From the NCBI GenBank assembly GCA_020631735.1, contig CM036231.1:5669831-5733830 (forward strand): a stretch of 64,000 nt of DNA. Direction: 5' to 3'. The notes beneath the pieces were generated by a model. That model was not told where the DNA came from and ran no database searches. It saw only the letters and a program-made list of their open reading frames with translations. Every line of letters starts with the position of its first letter. Position 1 is the first letter of the stretch. Below are positions 52,303 through 64,000 of this stretch, piece after piece. Made by a program: the position numbers and the translations under genes. Source of the DNA: Saccharum officinarum (lineage: Eukaryota > Streptophyta > Magnoliopsida > Poales > Poaceae).

Positions 52303-52788
52303 TGTTAGAACTATAGGATCAACTAGTGTAGATCTAGCAGGGTGATATACTTGCATTCGGGATGTACTGGAAGATGAACTAAATAGACAGAGGGAGGTGA
52401 GTGGGTGAGTTACCAACCATATGAGGGGTTGGAGGAGGATCCAGCCATCGCAGGTTCGGTGACGAGGATCTGTGCACGAGCAGCATTGGTTGGGAAAGAG
52501 GAGGTGTTGCAGTGGTGTTCGGTGGTGAAGCACAGTGGTAGTGGCAGCGGTGAAGACCAGTGGTGCTTCCCGTCACTGGTTGTGCACCCTCTCGGATCAG
52601 AATAGGGTCTGTAGGTGGGAATAGTAGCTGTGGTGAACCTCATACCTTGAGCCATCGCCCCCACCCCTTTAATATAGTGCAGTGCGACGGGGGGCCACCA
52701 ACCATGTAGGGTTGGACGCCTCCGATCAGGGCACGAGATCAAGGCCCAAGAGGTCATTGGGCCTGTTGATGAAGAGATCAATCTAACA
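52303..52788 (-). repeat. 3' LTR of the second copia element
   Basis: 486 bp with inverted termini TGTTAGA and TCTAACA. The minus-strand TATA-like ACTATATTAAAGG is at about 52666-52678. The adjoining minus-strand polypurine stretch is CAAAGGAGAGAA. Outer flank TAAAC (52298-52302) should recur at the other end of the element. Confidence 0.75.
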
Positions 52789-52800
52789 TTCTCTCCTTTG

Positions 52801-54340
52801 ATCTCACCTTATATCTTTAACTTTAGACTTAAATGTTTTTCACTTTACTCATTCCATCACAGATTAGTTCATAGAGCATGTTGTTGACATTTCTTAGCAT
52901 CACTTGAGTTAAGTTGTCATCCCTAACATCATACTAGAAATATGGTTGTACTTATAATCATGACACTTACATAAAATATAGAATAAAGGTTATCCACAAG
53001 CGCACATATAAAATACACTCGTTGTAGCATTTCATACAGGAATGTTCCAGGTATCGTTATTTATACTTTACCACTGGGAGCTTAACTTGGTTTAAAATAA
53101 AAGAATGATATGACTAGAAAGAATATCAAATATACATACTCATGATAAAGATCAAATAACCACTCTTATCTTTATAGAGGTAAGATAATAGATAAATGAT
53201 AGATATAAAATAAGATGACAATGGGTATTCTAGAATGAGAGAGAGACTCATAAATCAAGTAGAGCTAATCAGGAGATACGCTAAGATGTAAGAATCCTAA
53301 GTTATTTTATATTTACCAAGTCTTTTATTCACTCTAGTATATACACTATCATTTATAGCATAATCTATCCTTCATCTATGCATAAAGAATATTACTAATG
53401 AATATCAAGAACAGAGCAATCCTTTCCTTGTAACCAGGTTCTACTTGGCCTATATTCGGGGAGTGGGCTACATAGGACTCAACAGGAATATCACACCCAC
53501 GATCTACTACTTGATGTCCCGGAATATTGGGTGCATTCGCAGGTAAATTTAATATAAGCACCACGCCTACATCATATCTACCACCTAATCCAATCCGGAA
53601 TTGAACTAAGTGCTTTGCGAACATATGCATAAAATTATTACTAATCATGACTATATCAAATATACAACTAGAATAAACTAAGAACAAAATAAATAGAAAC
53701 ATAATGATATTATTGAAGTAGCACAGAGTTGAATAATGAGATTACAATATAATTACCAAATTTCACGACAGTGATCTAGAATCCTGAGCAACGCACAACT
53801 CTTCTTATATCTAGCTAGATCTAAACCTTAAACTTGAAGTAGAGCTCTAATCTCTCTCTGAAAACCCTAATTCTAATCTTGTCTTGACCTTATGATGATG
53901 GATGCCCCAAGAGGGTCTGGGTCTAGTTATATAGTCCGGTAGGATGAACCGTAGCCCTCGGATCAAACCAACTTGAATCAAGGGTCAAAATACGACGTAG
54001 AGATCGATTGAATTGCGTCACGCGAAGGGGAAGGCAGTTGGCCTCTAGGCCAGGTCAGCCGGCCTGAGGGGGGGCTAGACAGCCTCATCTAGTGGCCTCT
54101 CAGTCTCTGCCTCGATCCCGTGCCTTCTCATGCCTTCTAGAGTCTTCTGGTGTGTCCTTTCATCAATTTAATACTTGTTTTGATTCTCTCTGAATAATCC
54201 CTATAGAAAATAGTAATTCACCAAAACTCATGAAAATTATCAGTAGTAACCTCCTATATTTCTATTGGTGATCATTTCCTTGTATAAAGTTGATGGTTTG
54301 TGATAGGTGATAACTACTGTCAACACATGTTTCATTGTCA
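52801..54340 (-). other. Non-coding tail or inserted LTR-type sequence
   Basis: Too long for a normal copia 3' tail. On the minus strand it has TATA-like GACTATATAACTAG near 53920 and leader-like sequence. A 108-codon frame at 53376-53702 (RIGLGGRYDVGVVLILNLPANAPNIPGHQVVDRG) belongs to no family I recognise. It may be a non-autonomous LTR element; boundaries and target duplication were not found. Confidence 0.35.
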
Positions 54341-54439
54341 CGGTCAATCGCTGATAGATTTAACAGCTACAAACACGTCTCTGATCTGAAAACAAATTCT
54401 TTAACTTTGGGCCCTTTATTATCCAGGAATCATAGGCTT

Positions 54440-55874
54440 TCCCTTAAACCCATGCCGGCTACTTGTTCTTTGAACACGTTGGGTGGTAAGCCTTTTGGAA
54501 GCGAATCCGCGAGCATCTTTTCGGTACTTATATGCTCAAGACTTATAACATGATCCCAGACTTTATCTTTCACAACATAATACTATATATCAATGTGTTT
54601 GGCAGCACCACTTGACCTATTATTATGAGCATACTATACTGCCGGATTATTATCCCAGTACAACTTAAATGGTCTACTGATGTCGTCAACCACCTTTAAA
54701 CCGAGTATGAACTTCTTTAGCCAGTTCGCCTACCCTGTGGCCTCATAACATACTACAACCTCAGCATACATTATGGATGATGTAGTGACAGTTTGCTTTG
54801 AACTTTTCCATGATATAGCTCCTCCTGTAAGAGTGAATACATATCCTAACGTGGATTTTCTATCATCTCCCGCATAATCAGAATATGAGTACCCCCACTA
54901 TTTGGGGAGAATCTGATCTTCTATACATTATCATGAGGCCTTTCGTACCTTACAAATATCGCAAGACTTTTTTTTACCAATCTCCAGTGTTCTATTCCTG
55001 AATTACTCTGAAATCTACCAAGCAACCTGGTAACAAAAGCTAAGTCAGGGCGCGTACACACTTGAGCATACTGTAGGCTTCCGACAGCTGAAGCATATGG
55101 AACCACTTTCATTTGATTGAGCTCATACTGGTTCCTGGGAGCATTGAAAATCCCCATATCTATCGCCCTTGACTATAGGTGAAGGCGAAGAACTACATTT
55201 TTGCATACTATATTTCTTTAAAACTTTTTCTATGTATGCCTTTTGTGACAATCCCAATAACCCTTTTCTTCTATCTCTATGAATTTATATGCCCAAAACA
55301 AATGATGCTTCACCAAGATCTTTTATGTTAAATTTTGAGGACAAAAACTTCTTCGTCTCCTGTAGCAGATTAACATCACTACTAGCGAGTAAAATGTCAT
55401 CCACATACAGAATTAGAAAAATAAATTTTTCATTCCTAAACTTTGCATAAACGCAATTGTCCTCAACATTATCTTTAAACCCAAACTTTCTTATCGTACT
55501 ATCAAACTTCAAATATCACTGTCTTGAAGCTTGTTTTAACCCATAAATGGATTTCTTTAGGCGGCATCCATTCATTCTTTTCCTTCCACGATAAAACCTT
55601 TTGGTTATGCCATATAAACATTTTTCTCCAAATCCCCGTTGAAAAATGCTGTCTTTACATCCATCTGATGTAATTCTAAATCGTAATGTGCTACTAGTGT
55701 CATTATGATTCTAAAGGAATCCTTACATGAGACTGGAAAAAAGGCTTCATTGTAATCAAGCCCTTCTCTTTGCGTGAAACCTTTTGCCACAAGTCACGCT
55801 TTAAATCTTTATACATTCCCTCTAGAGTCATATTTGATTTTGTAGACCTATTTACAGCGTACTGTTTTGGCTCC
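54440..55874 (-). pseudogene. Copia reverse transcriptase and RNase H, second element
   Basis: Read on the minus strand from 55874: TVRCK-VYKIKYDSRGN, LVAKGFTQREGLDYNEAFFPVSCKDSFRIIM, ELHQMDVKTAFFNGDLEKNVYM, the catalytic YVDDILLA (55396-55407), then SKFNIKDLGEASFVLGI, the VGSLQYAQVCTRPDLAF block and RNase H (YSDYAGDDRKSTLGYVFTL...KHIDI near 54590). It ends ..LPKGLPPNVFKEHVAGMG near 54450. Stops and small frameshifts are scattered, so it is inactive. Confidence 0.8.
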
Positions 55875-57315
55875 TGTAACAGAACCGACCAATTATATGA
55901 AATTAAGTAAGAAAATCAGCCGCCAAAGTAGATAATTTAGCAAACTTAAGCCCGTATAACCCGGTAGTCCGTAAAACCACGAAGGATTTTAAACCAACCA
56001 ACATACAAACCAAGATCATACACGTTTAGCAATCACCATCACATATTACATAAAGTTCACAACGACAATTGATTACATCGAAGTTTAGAACATAAAGTTA
56101 TTACAACCCAAGTTCACAATAAGGTAGCGGAAGTAAATAGTTTCATAAAACACACACACACTTTTGGTTCAGATATAGTGCCAATAGGTAGCCATTTCCA
56201 ACAAAAGCATCAGATAAGAAATACGGAGCGGCCATTGCCCTTGGTCCTAGTTGTCACCCATCGTCGGATACAGGCAGTTGATGCAATATCCGTAGTACAT
56301 CTGACCATTGCAACAACAATGGGAACAACGCCCTGAGTACGAGAAGGTACTCAGCTAGACTTACCCATCATAAACCAAAATAATATGACACCAAGGAGTA
56401 TGCAAGACTTTCTTTTAGTGGACTAGCTAACTCATTTGCGAAAAGCATAAGCTATCATGACTAAACCATTTTAAGTAACTTGCATCATATTTATTATAAC
56501 TTATCCATCTAGGTAAGCACCTATGCTATAACAATCACTTGATTAACCAAAAACATCTAGTTACTACTTGGATTTAGCATTTCCAACATGATCCATATAA
56601 CCATCAGTGTTCCATCATCATTACTATGATGCCGTAACTCAAGTCAAATGCTCACTATCTAGGAGCGATGGCGATTCGAATCGATTCCTAACCAGCTGGT
56701 GATTTATTCCTCACACAAACCACACTCACCGATCAAGTGAGCTACAGATCACCAATGACACTTTCTAGATAAACATCGTGGGATAACAATCATGGACCGC
56801 ACTACTCAGGGACCGCCCAACTACCAGGACACACCTTGGGCTCACTCTTCGCATCCCCGTCTAACCCCTTTCGGCACCAGTATACCAATCTGAGTTTATC
56901 TCGGCCCAAAAAGTGTCACTAGCTTCGTGGTCGAAAGGTACTTTATTCGGCCAGCTAAATGTGAGGCATGCGTTCAACATGACAAGAGGGACAAGCAACG
57001 ATCGGTCCTTAACCGACACAGATGAAAAACTAATAGCACCCCAGAACCCTATATGGTTGCCTCCAACTTTTTTGTCCGGTCTCCAACTATTCATCAACAC
57101 ATGGTTATTTCTAGGATATCATCCATTCCACAGCTAAAGCATACCAGTAACCACCTATCATTCCAGGTGACCGAAAATCACCGATCGCTACCGGTCTAAG
57201 CAGGGCTAAGCAGTATTCGATCCTAAACCTACGTAGGTAATAATGTAGCAAGGATAGTAATAGATGCATCAATGGTTTCACTTAACTCCTACAATTTAAT
57301 ACGATAATATATAAA

Positions 57316-57492
<177 letters not shown>

Positions 57493-58729
57493 AATTACTT
57501 TTTTAAAGTAGGAGACTTAAAATGCTCCGGGGCTTGTCTCGTTCGAAGGAACAGGGTTAGTGGTCCACACACAGGTAGATCCTCTTCTTGCTCATCTACC
57601 TCGGGAACCTCCTGTGTCTGAGCTTCTTGTGGATTAGACCCGGTCTGCTCCTCCTGAACTGCTACTGGCAACTCCTCCTGTGATCCTGTATGATGCAATT
57701 GCATAAGTAAATATGTAAACGGTGCATCGGATGCGGTGGTAGGCGATGATCGTGATGATATGATATGCAAATGAACATATTGAGACTTATAGTATAGACT
57801 AGAGACAAAATCTTTCTACAAGGTAGTCAACATCATCTAATCAGTTACTACGAATACATGTCATCTACTGCATTCTCTTCTATTACACTCCCCGTTACTT
57901 TTACACTAACTAACACATAACCCTAACATAAGTGCTACTACACTTTATTAGCATAACCATATTAACTTGTCAAGTAACATCAGCAAGTGATTTGGTGCTT
58001 CAAAGATACACCAAAGCTTCATTATTAGACCAAATATACATAAAGAATATTACTTGATTTCCATTTAATCTAGGGCTACAACAGCAACATGTATTTCTAG
58101 TGCATATAAAAATCTACAAAAATTACAGTAGCATAGTACTACTCTAAGCTGCCTACCACAAAATTTTCATGGAAATTGGATAAGTAAAATAGCCTACACA
58201 AAAATGACAAGCTATGGCATAAAAATGAGCATGAAAATACTTTGTACTATGAAAAGTATTAAACAACAGATTTAGTATTTTTCCTATTATCTACATAGTA
58301 AACAAACACTATACAAAATTTATCACATGCATGTTTTATACAAATTTCTCTCTCTAGAAAAATAACAAAAATCAGCCCTAAATAGCACTTGAACTAGGCA
58401 TCAATATTTTTCTACAGAACATGCATGACATATATTTTTCATGCAAAGTGCATCACATAAGAAGAATAAAAAACTTAGAATCATATTTTTCTGAGCTTCC
58501 TATGATTTATTATGTATTTCCTAAGGAAACAACAATTATAAGAATTTAAATAAAGCTCCACAGAAAAGTATCACAAAATCAACTTGCAACAATTTTAAGC
58601 TATAGATCTAGTCATGAGGATCACAACAAAATTTATTTCACCATTTTTAGAGTCAAAATGAGCAAGTTATGATTTTCTAAAGCATTTACATAATTTCTGA
58701 AAATCCATTTTTCCAAATTCCCTTTAAAA

Positions 58730-59528
58730 TCAGCCGCTGAAAATGTTGGGTGCACCCGGTGCAGTGCACCCGCAGGCGCTGGCAGCTGGGGTCCGCGAGT
58801 CAACTGACCCCACCCGTCAGCCAGGCCGAGATGGGGCGGCGCTAACCGGCGAACTCTCGCCGACGACGAGGTATCCTGCCAGGCCAAGGTCACCCAGATG
58901 ACCACCTTAACCCTGTGAACTCGATGGTGCACGCGTTGTGGCCAGTGGAGCTCGGGAGATCGGTCACCGCCGTCCATGGCGGAGCGGCGGCACGGGTGGT
59001 CGCCGGCTGGCCATTCTCGGCCAAGAGATGGTCACGGGAAGGGTGCTCGAGCACCGGTGAGCCGAGGCGAGCAAGATGCGCGCAAGGAAAGGAGAGAAGG
59101 TGGGGCAGAGAGGAGGAGCCCACAGAGCGGAAATCTCCAGCGAGCTCGAGCATGCTCCGGCGAGCAATGCCCATTGAAGGGGCCCTTACCATTGGAAGTT
59201 TATGCGAGCGCGGGCTGCGCGAGGAAGAGGCAGAGCTCGGAGGAAGATGGAGGTGCCGACGGTGAACTACGGTGGCCGGAACGACAACACCGGCAAGCGT
59301 GCGTGCGGGAGGTGGCGGAGGAGAGCCGCTCGACTTGCTCTGCTGCTAGGGTGAAGAGAAGGAGGAAGAATTGGAGCGAGTGGGGAGGCAGAGCGCGGCG
59401 CTAGGCGTCTTGAGGGCGCCACCGGGTGGCCAGGTGCCGCCGCCGACAGCGCATGGCAGCCACAGGGCGAGCAACCCCTGTCACGGTCAGGCGCGGCGCG
59501 TGAGCGTGAGTGGAGGTAGGCACGCGGG
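58730..59528. other. GC-rich non-gene block
   Basis: Several overlapping frames are open on both strands (up to 142 codons), all Arg/Gly/Ala-rich, with no recognised domain. Similar blocks occur in long gypsy LTRs of grasses. Confidence 0.35.
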
Positions 59529-61375
59529 TGAAAGCTCTATGTTTGGTGTTGGTAATTAGTGACAATGCCTAAGTACTAATCCTATGCCTAAGTTATATAT
59601 AGCATATAAGGATTAGTACATTCCAAGGTTGGTGGCAGATGAACATGGTGATCATGATGGCCACACTTGGATTTGGACGCAACCCTACGTGATCAAGGCA
59701 AAGGTATATGCTTAAGGGTTGTGTTTTAGTAACCAAGACACCTAGTGGGTGTGGTTACATTATAGGATAGATAGCCGTACTATAAAGAGAGGAACGACAT
59801 GGCTATTGAACTCCTAAGTGCCTCTAGGTGTGTATTTCATAATCATATGCATCTGGATAGAACTAATAATACCTTGAAAAATGATTGTGAAAATGCTAAC
59901 ACACATGCACATGATGATGTACACTTGGTGATGTTAGCACATTTGCGAAGGCGGTGGAGTTTGAGCGGTAGAGAGGGGTTTGTGTTCCTCTCTCCCTCCC
60001 GCCAAGCTTGCGAGGCGGGATTCAGCGCTTTTCAGGAAATGAAACGCCTATTTTTCCACTGCGCCGGACGCAAAGAAACGGAGGCGAACGGAGGTCACAG
60101 AGGTGACTGGACGCGGTCTCTGTTTGACCGGACGCGTCCGGTCAGTGCTCAGCGTTTGCGCGTGTCTCGGTATTCTGATCGGACGTGGTGGCGTGTCCGG
60201 TTATGATCGACCAGACGCGTCCGGTCGTTGTGGGTGCTTACCGGACTTAAACCGGATGCTGGCACTGTGGCGTCCGGTTCGTCTAGCAGCGCGTCCGGTC
60301 GCTGACTCGCTGGAGCGCTGCTCGGCTTGACCAACGCGTTCGGTCGGTTACGAGACCAGCGTGTCCGGTCGAGCTACTCGCGTGGGTAGTGTGCGACCAG
60401 CGTGTCCGGTTAGTTTGACTAGCGCGTCCGGTCAGCACGACTGCAGCAGAATAAGTGTCTAACGGCTCTATTCGAAGGGGTACATCTATAAATACTCGTT
60501 GGCCAACTCTTTGGGGTATATCTTGGCTTGTTTATCATTCTAGCACTCCTTTGAGCTGAGCACATCCCCTCCCACTTATCTCTCTTGCTTCTTTGCATAT
60601 TCGAAGTGAGATTGAGTGATCCAAGTGCATTTGCATTATGAGATTGCATCTAGTTGGCACTTGGTGGTTGATTTGCTATGTGATTCTTGTTTCTCTTGGT
60701 GGTTGCCACCACCTAGATGGCTTGGAGCAGCTTGGAGGCGTTGGCAAGAGTTGGTGATTGTTCTTGGCCACCTCCGGTGATTGTGAAGGGTTTGTGCCTA
60801 CCTCGGTGAAGCGCCAAAGGCAACGTTAGTAAATTGCTCGTGTTATTGCAACCTCTTGCCATTTGGTAGGTTCTTGTGGCGCCTTTTGAGAGGCTCAGTG
60901 TGTGACCGATTAGACACCGAACCACGTTGTGAAGAGGGACACAACGGGAACTAGCGTGTCGGCAAGCACGTGAACCTCGGGATAAATCTTCGTGTCATCA
61001 TTCTTATTGTGTTTAATCGATCCCGATGGTTGTGTATTGTGGAATTCATCTCTTGATCATATTGATTGGTTGGCTCAATACTTCGCCCCTCGGTGATACC
61101 CTCCTAACTCTCTCTTGTATTAATTTCTTAGTTACCTTGCTAGCTTGTTAGTGTAGCTCTTAGCTTGTGTAGCTAGTTAGCTTTAGTTGTAGCTAAGTTT
61201 TACGGTTGAGTGCAAATATACTAGAATTATGAATTGGTTAGGTGGCTTATAAACACCCCGTAGGCTAAGCAAAACTCGCATCTCGCTATTTGTTATATTA
61301 ATAAACTTGTTTAGCTTGTCTTTGTAGAAAATTTTAAAAAGGCTATTCATCCCTTCTAGCCATCAAGATCTTTCA
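59529..61375 (+). mobile_element. Sirevirus-like copia solo LTR, 1847 bp, TSD GCGGG
   Basis: Inverted termini TGAAAG and CTTTCA, flanked by perfect GCGGG at 59524-59528 and 61376-61380. The GTTTGGTGTTGGTAATTAGTGAC start and the CTATTCATCCCTTCTAGCC end are typical of grass Sirevirus LTRs. A plus-strand TATA-like CTATAAATAC is at about 60488. It contains the GCGTCCGGTC array. Confidence 0.85.
60110..60440. repeat. GCGTCCGGTC repeat array in the solo LTR
   Basis: Nine copies or near copies of GCGTCCGGTC within about 320 bp, the first within the palindrome GACCGGACGCGTCCGGTC (60126-60143). They lie upstream of the TATA-like box at irregular spacing. Confidence 0.8.
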
Positions 61376-61963
61376 GCGGGTGCGAGCGGGCCGGCTTCGG
61401 CTGGTGGGCCGGAAGTGGAGCGCACGACCCGATAAACAAGAAAGCCTTTTTATTTATTTAAATTCAATTCTAAATTTTTCCAACAGTTTCAAATTTTAAA
61501 TTTTGAAGTAGAAAATGGCATTTTTAAGACTTGACCCCAAAACAAAAGTTGTTCAAAATTTAATTCTCTACAACATTGCTTTATGGCACTTTTTGAAATT
61601 CCAAACAGATTTTGAAAGGTAGATTCAAAGCACATTTTAAATCAAAATTCTATTTTTCTAGAATATTTTTAAAAGTAAATTTTGAGGTAATTTTGAATAC
61701 CAAACTTGCTCTAAAATTTATGTTAAATATTCCTAAATGATTTGCACTTATCACCAAACATGTTTTAATGGCCTAACAAGCATAACCAGGGCAAACTTGT
61801 ATTTAAACAAGCACATGCAACATTCATGTTTCAAAGTGATGTTTTACATGTTTCAACTCAATGTTATACTTATATTGCATGTGATTATGAATGCAAGATG
61901 ATGCTCATGCTCATGATTTGAAATGCTAATGCAATGCTTAACACCTAGGGTGTTATAACTTGT

Positions 61964-62720
61964 AACACCCTTGGTGTTACGAGCTTGCTTAGCATCCCGA
62001 TTAGGAACAAAAGAATTTAAGTAAACGAGTTCTTGGGTTTTAAAAATCTTTTGCCTCACGTAAATGATAAATGGATAATGTCGGTTAATTGGTTTTATGT
62101 GAAAAACAAATTTATAAATGAAAATAAAAAGGTAACTAGAGCATTACGCTTAAGTAAAAATTTATGAGCAAGTCCTGCTGGTAAAAGTGCAACTTTCATT
62201 TTTTGGGGAATAAATATCGTTAACTAGTATTTTGCAAGCTCCAAAAAAAATCAAATTCAAAATTCAATCCGACTTCAACTCTAGATCTCGTCTAAGACTG
62301 GAAGAGGTGATGGCAGTGCCATTTTGGCATTTAAATTCCAACAAAAATGGTTAAGCACTAACATCACGTTTTTGCACAGTTGGTTGCGTCTAAGCGAGTA
62401 CGCGAGTTTTGGTTTAGGTGGCAGGCATGTTGGGTGTCATGTTGCCTTCATAAAAAATTTGGCCTAACTGCCTAGAACACGCGTTGAACCGTGTTTCGGT
62501 GTTCGGTTCGCGAACTGGCATTCGGCACGGCAAACCCATGTTGGTGTACTCCTAGTTTCTGATCCGGTGACCCAGTTTTGTGGATCTTCGAGTTCTCCCT
62601 GGCAGTGTGCTCGACAGAATCGTGTAGTTTAGTGTTCTCCTTTGGGTACTTAGTGTTTAATGGAAGACAAGTACTCTTAGGAGGATATTAGATTAGGCGA
62701 TTATGCCACACAACTTATTT
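61964..62720. other. TGTAACACCC LTR-like segment
   Basis: Begins TGTAACACCCTTGGTGTTACG right after a sequence ending ACACCTAGGGTGTTATA; together they look like the meeting of two LTR-type ends. No coding content and no clear right end. Confidence 0.35.
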
Positions 62721-64000
62721 AGGAATTTCTTCTAAGTCCCAAACACCGTTGGAACTCATAGATCTCATTTCATCTTTCATAGCTTCTAACCACTTCGATG
62801 AGTGGGCGCTTCTCATGGCTTCTTCATATGAGGTGGGATCACCCTCCATATGAAACTCTTTAGTATTATAGACTTCATAATCATCAGAAATAGCTGATCT
62901 TTTAATTCTTTGAGACCTTCTCGGGGCCTCCACATTTAGCACATCTTTTGCTTGAGGCTGTTGTTGCTCCCCCTCATGTGTGGCAATAGGTTCTATAGGA
63001 TCCTGAAGGACATGTTCCTCATCCTCATTCATTATTGCCACAGGAGGAATAACAACAGGTGCTGACATCACAATATCTTACATTGTCGGTGTAGCAACAA
63101 CAGGTAGTGAGAAAAATGGCTCATCATCTCATCCTCTTCAAGATCAATTTCTTGAGCTAGCACATCTTCCTCATCATCTCATCTTCTAAGAATATAGCGT
63201 GTCACATTTTTACAAATTTTGTATGTCTGTCTGCACAGTAGAAACGAAAACCTTTTGACTTTTCAGGATAGCCAACGAAATGGTAACTTACTATTTTGGG
63301 ATCTAGCTTCCCAATGTTTGGGTTAAATACTTTAGCCTCAGTAGGGTTCCCCCATACACATAAGTGGTTTAGTGAGGGTACTCTTTTTGTCCATAACTTA
63401 TATGGTGTTTTGGGCATCGACTTACTTGGAACTCTATTGAGAATATGAATGGCGGTTTTTAACGCCTCCATCCACAGACTCAACAGTAAGGTGGAGTAAC
63501 TTACCATACTGCGCACCATGTCCATTAGGGTACGATTATGTCTTTCAGCTACTCCATTCTGCTGAGATTCGTCTGGTGTAGAATACTGAGATACTATGCC
63601 ATTCTCCTGTAAGAACCTTGCAAAAGGTATAGGAACCTGACCATATGGGGTATGCCGACCGTAATACTCCCTATACGATCGGATCTGACTATCTTGATCA
63701 TTAAATTATGCTAATTTTCAACTTTAGCCTTAAATATATTAAATTTATCCAACGCTTCTGTTCTTTCTTTGATTGGATAAAACGGAAGTAATCATCTATG
63801 AATGTTATGAACGAGTCATAACCATCCATACTTTTCATAGGAAATGGACCACAGATGTCTGTGTGAATTATCTCTAAAATTCCTACGTTTCATTTGGCAT
63901 CTTTTTTAATTTTTTTACATACTTTCCTTTAATACATTCTATGCATTGTTCTAAGTCTAAGAACTCTAATGGAGGAAGAATTTCATTCTTAACTAGTCTT
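62721..64000 (-). pseudogene. Copia integrase end, linker and reverse-transcriptase start, second element
   Basis: On the minus strand from the window edge: integrase core end (ESQQNGVAERHNRTLMDMVRSM across 63525), then the region WMEALKTAIHILNRVPSKSM, PYKLWTKRVPSLNHLCVWGNPTEA and KIVSYHFVGYPEKSKGFRFY. An acidic linker with EAPRRSQRIKRSAISDDYEVYN follows, then the start of the reverse transcriptase (DPTSYEEAMRSAHSSKWLEAMKDEMRSM...VWDLEEIPK). The two long frames are separated by stops near 63080-63200. It ends at the insertion. Confidence 0.8.

Noticed and set aside
58890..59404. Up to 142-codon frames in the GC-rich block
   Set aside because: Open on both strands, no domain, inside LTR-type repetitive DNA.

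Overview
The window is plant nuclear DNA, almost certainly from a panicoid grass of the sorghum, sugarcane or Miscanthus type. The evidence is its repeat content: Tourist-like and Stowaway-like MITEs, CACTA elements with grass-type subterminal motifs, Ty1/copia, Ty3/gypsy and LINE relatives, a Sirevirus-like LTR, and GC-rich single-exon genes with grass-type ATGGCGG starts. There are no bacterial operons, ribosome binding sites, CRISPR arrays, tRNAs or rRNAs. One 100-N assembly gap lies at 40455-40554.

Region 1 (1-24.6 kb) is the gene-bearing part. It holds a local family of small, very hydrophobic proteins: gene A at 361-693 (+), gene B at 10292-10645 (+), gene A' at 19277-19633 (-), gene D at 23848-24255 (-) and a broken copy near 21.43-21.73 kb (-). 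A and A' lie on opposite arms of an old inverted duplication (about 361-8262 against 16020-19633). The arms have since been opened by insertions. For several of these, the other arm keeps the uninterrupted target site, so the target duplications can be read directly (CTT, TAA, TA). Spaces between genes are packed with more than 25 MITE-sized elements of a few families, some abutting head to tail. A 5'-truncated chromovirus fragment (22.0-23.8 kb) is caught up in the D-gene duplication.

Region 2 (24.6-37.9 kb) holds poly-T minisatellites, the 3' end of a LINE-type element with a Mutator-like MITE in its tail, and a nested pair of CACTA transposons. An approximately 9.0-kb CACTA (28885-37862, target duplication TAT) sits inside the right terminal inverted repeat of a small CACTA (27705-37874). 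The large one carries decayed transposase, TnpA-like and Ulp1-protease-like genes, an internal copy of its own subterminal repeats and a telomere-like tract.

Region 3 (38.4-64.0 kb) is nested LTR retrotransposons. A degenerate copia element (from the gap to about 52.04 kb) has its 3' LTR split by a solo LTR (45632-52001, TSD CCATT). That LTR is split in turn by a gag-protease-only gypsy-type element (46779-51677, TSD AGGAT). A second copia element on the minus strand (52303 to beyond 64000) has its reverse transcriptase interrupted by about 6.8 kb of LTR-type DNA that includes a complete Sirevirus-like solo LTR (59529-61375, TSD GCGGG).

The most unusual signals are these. (i) The first copia element carries many short hairpins built on one 7-base core, CCTGAAG or CCTAAAG, in its leader, gag, pol and tail. 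(ii) The hydrophobic-protein family and its inverted duplication. (iii) A MITE inserted exactly at a start codon, which duplicated that ATG and created an upstream reading frame. (iv) Two different MITEs inserted at the same TTA in two paralogues. Most elements in the second half are inactive. The four small intact reading frames in the first 24 kb are the only good candidates for host genes.
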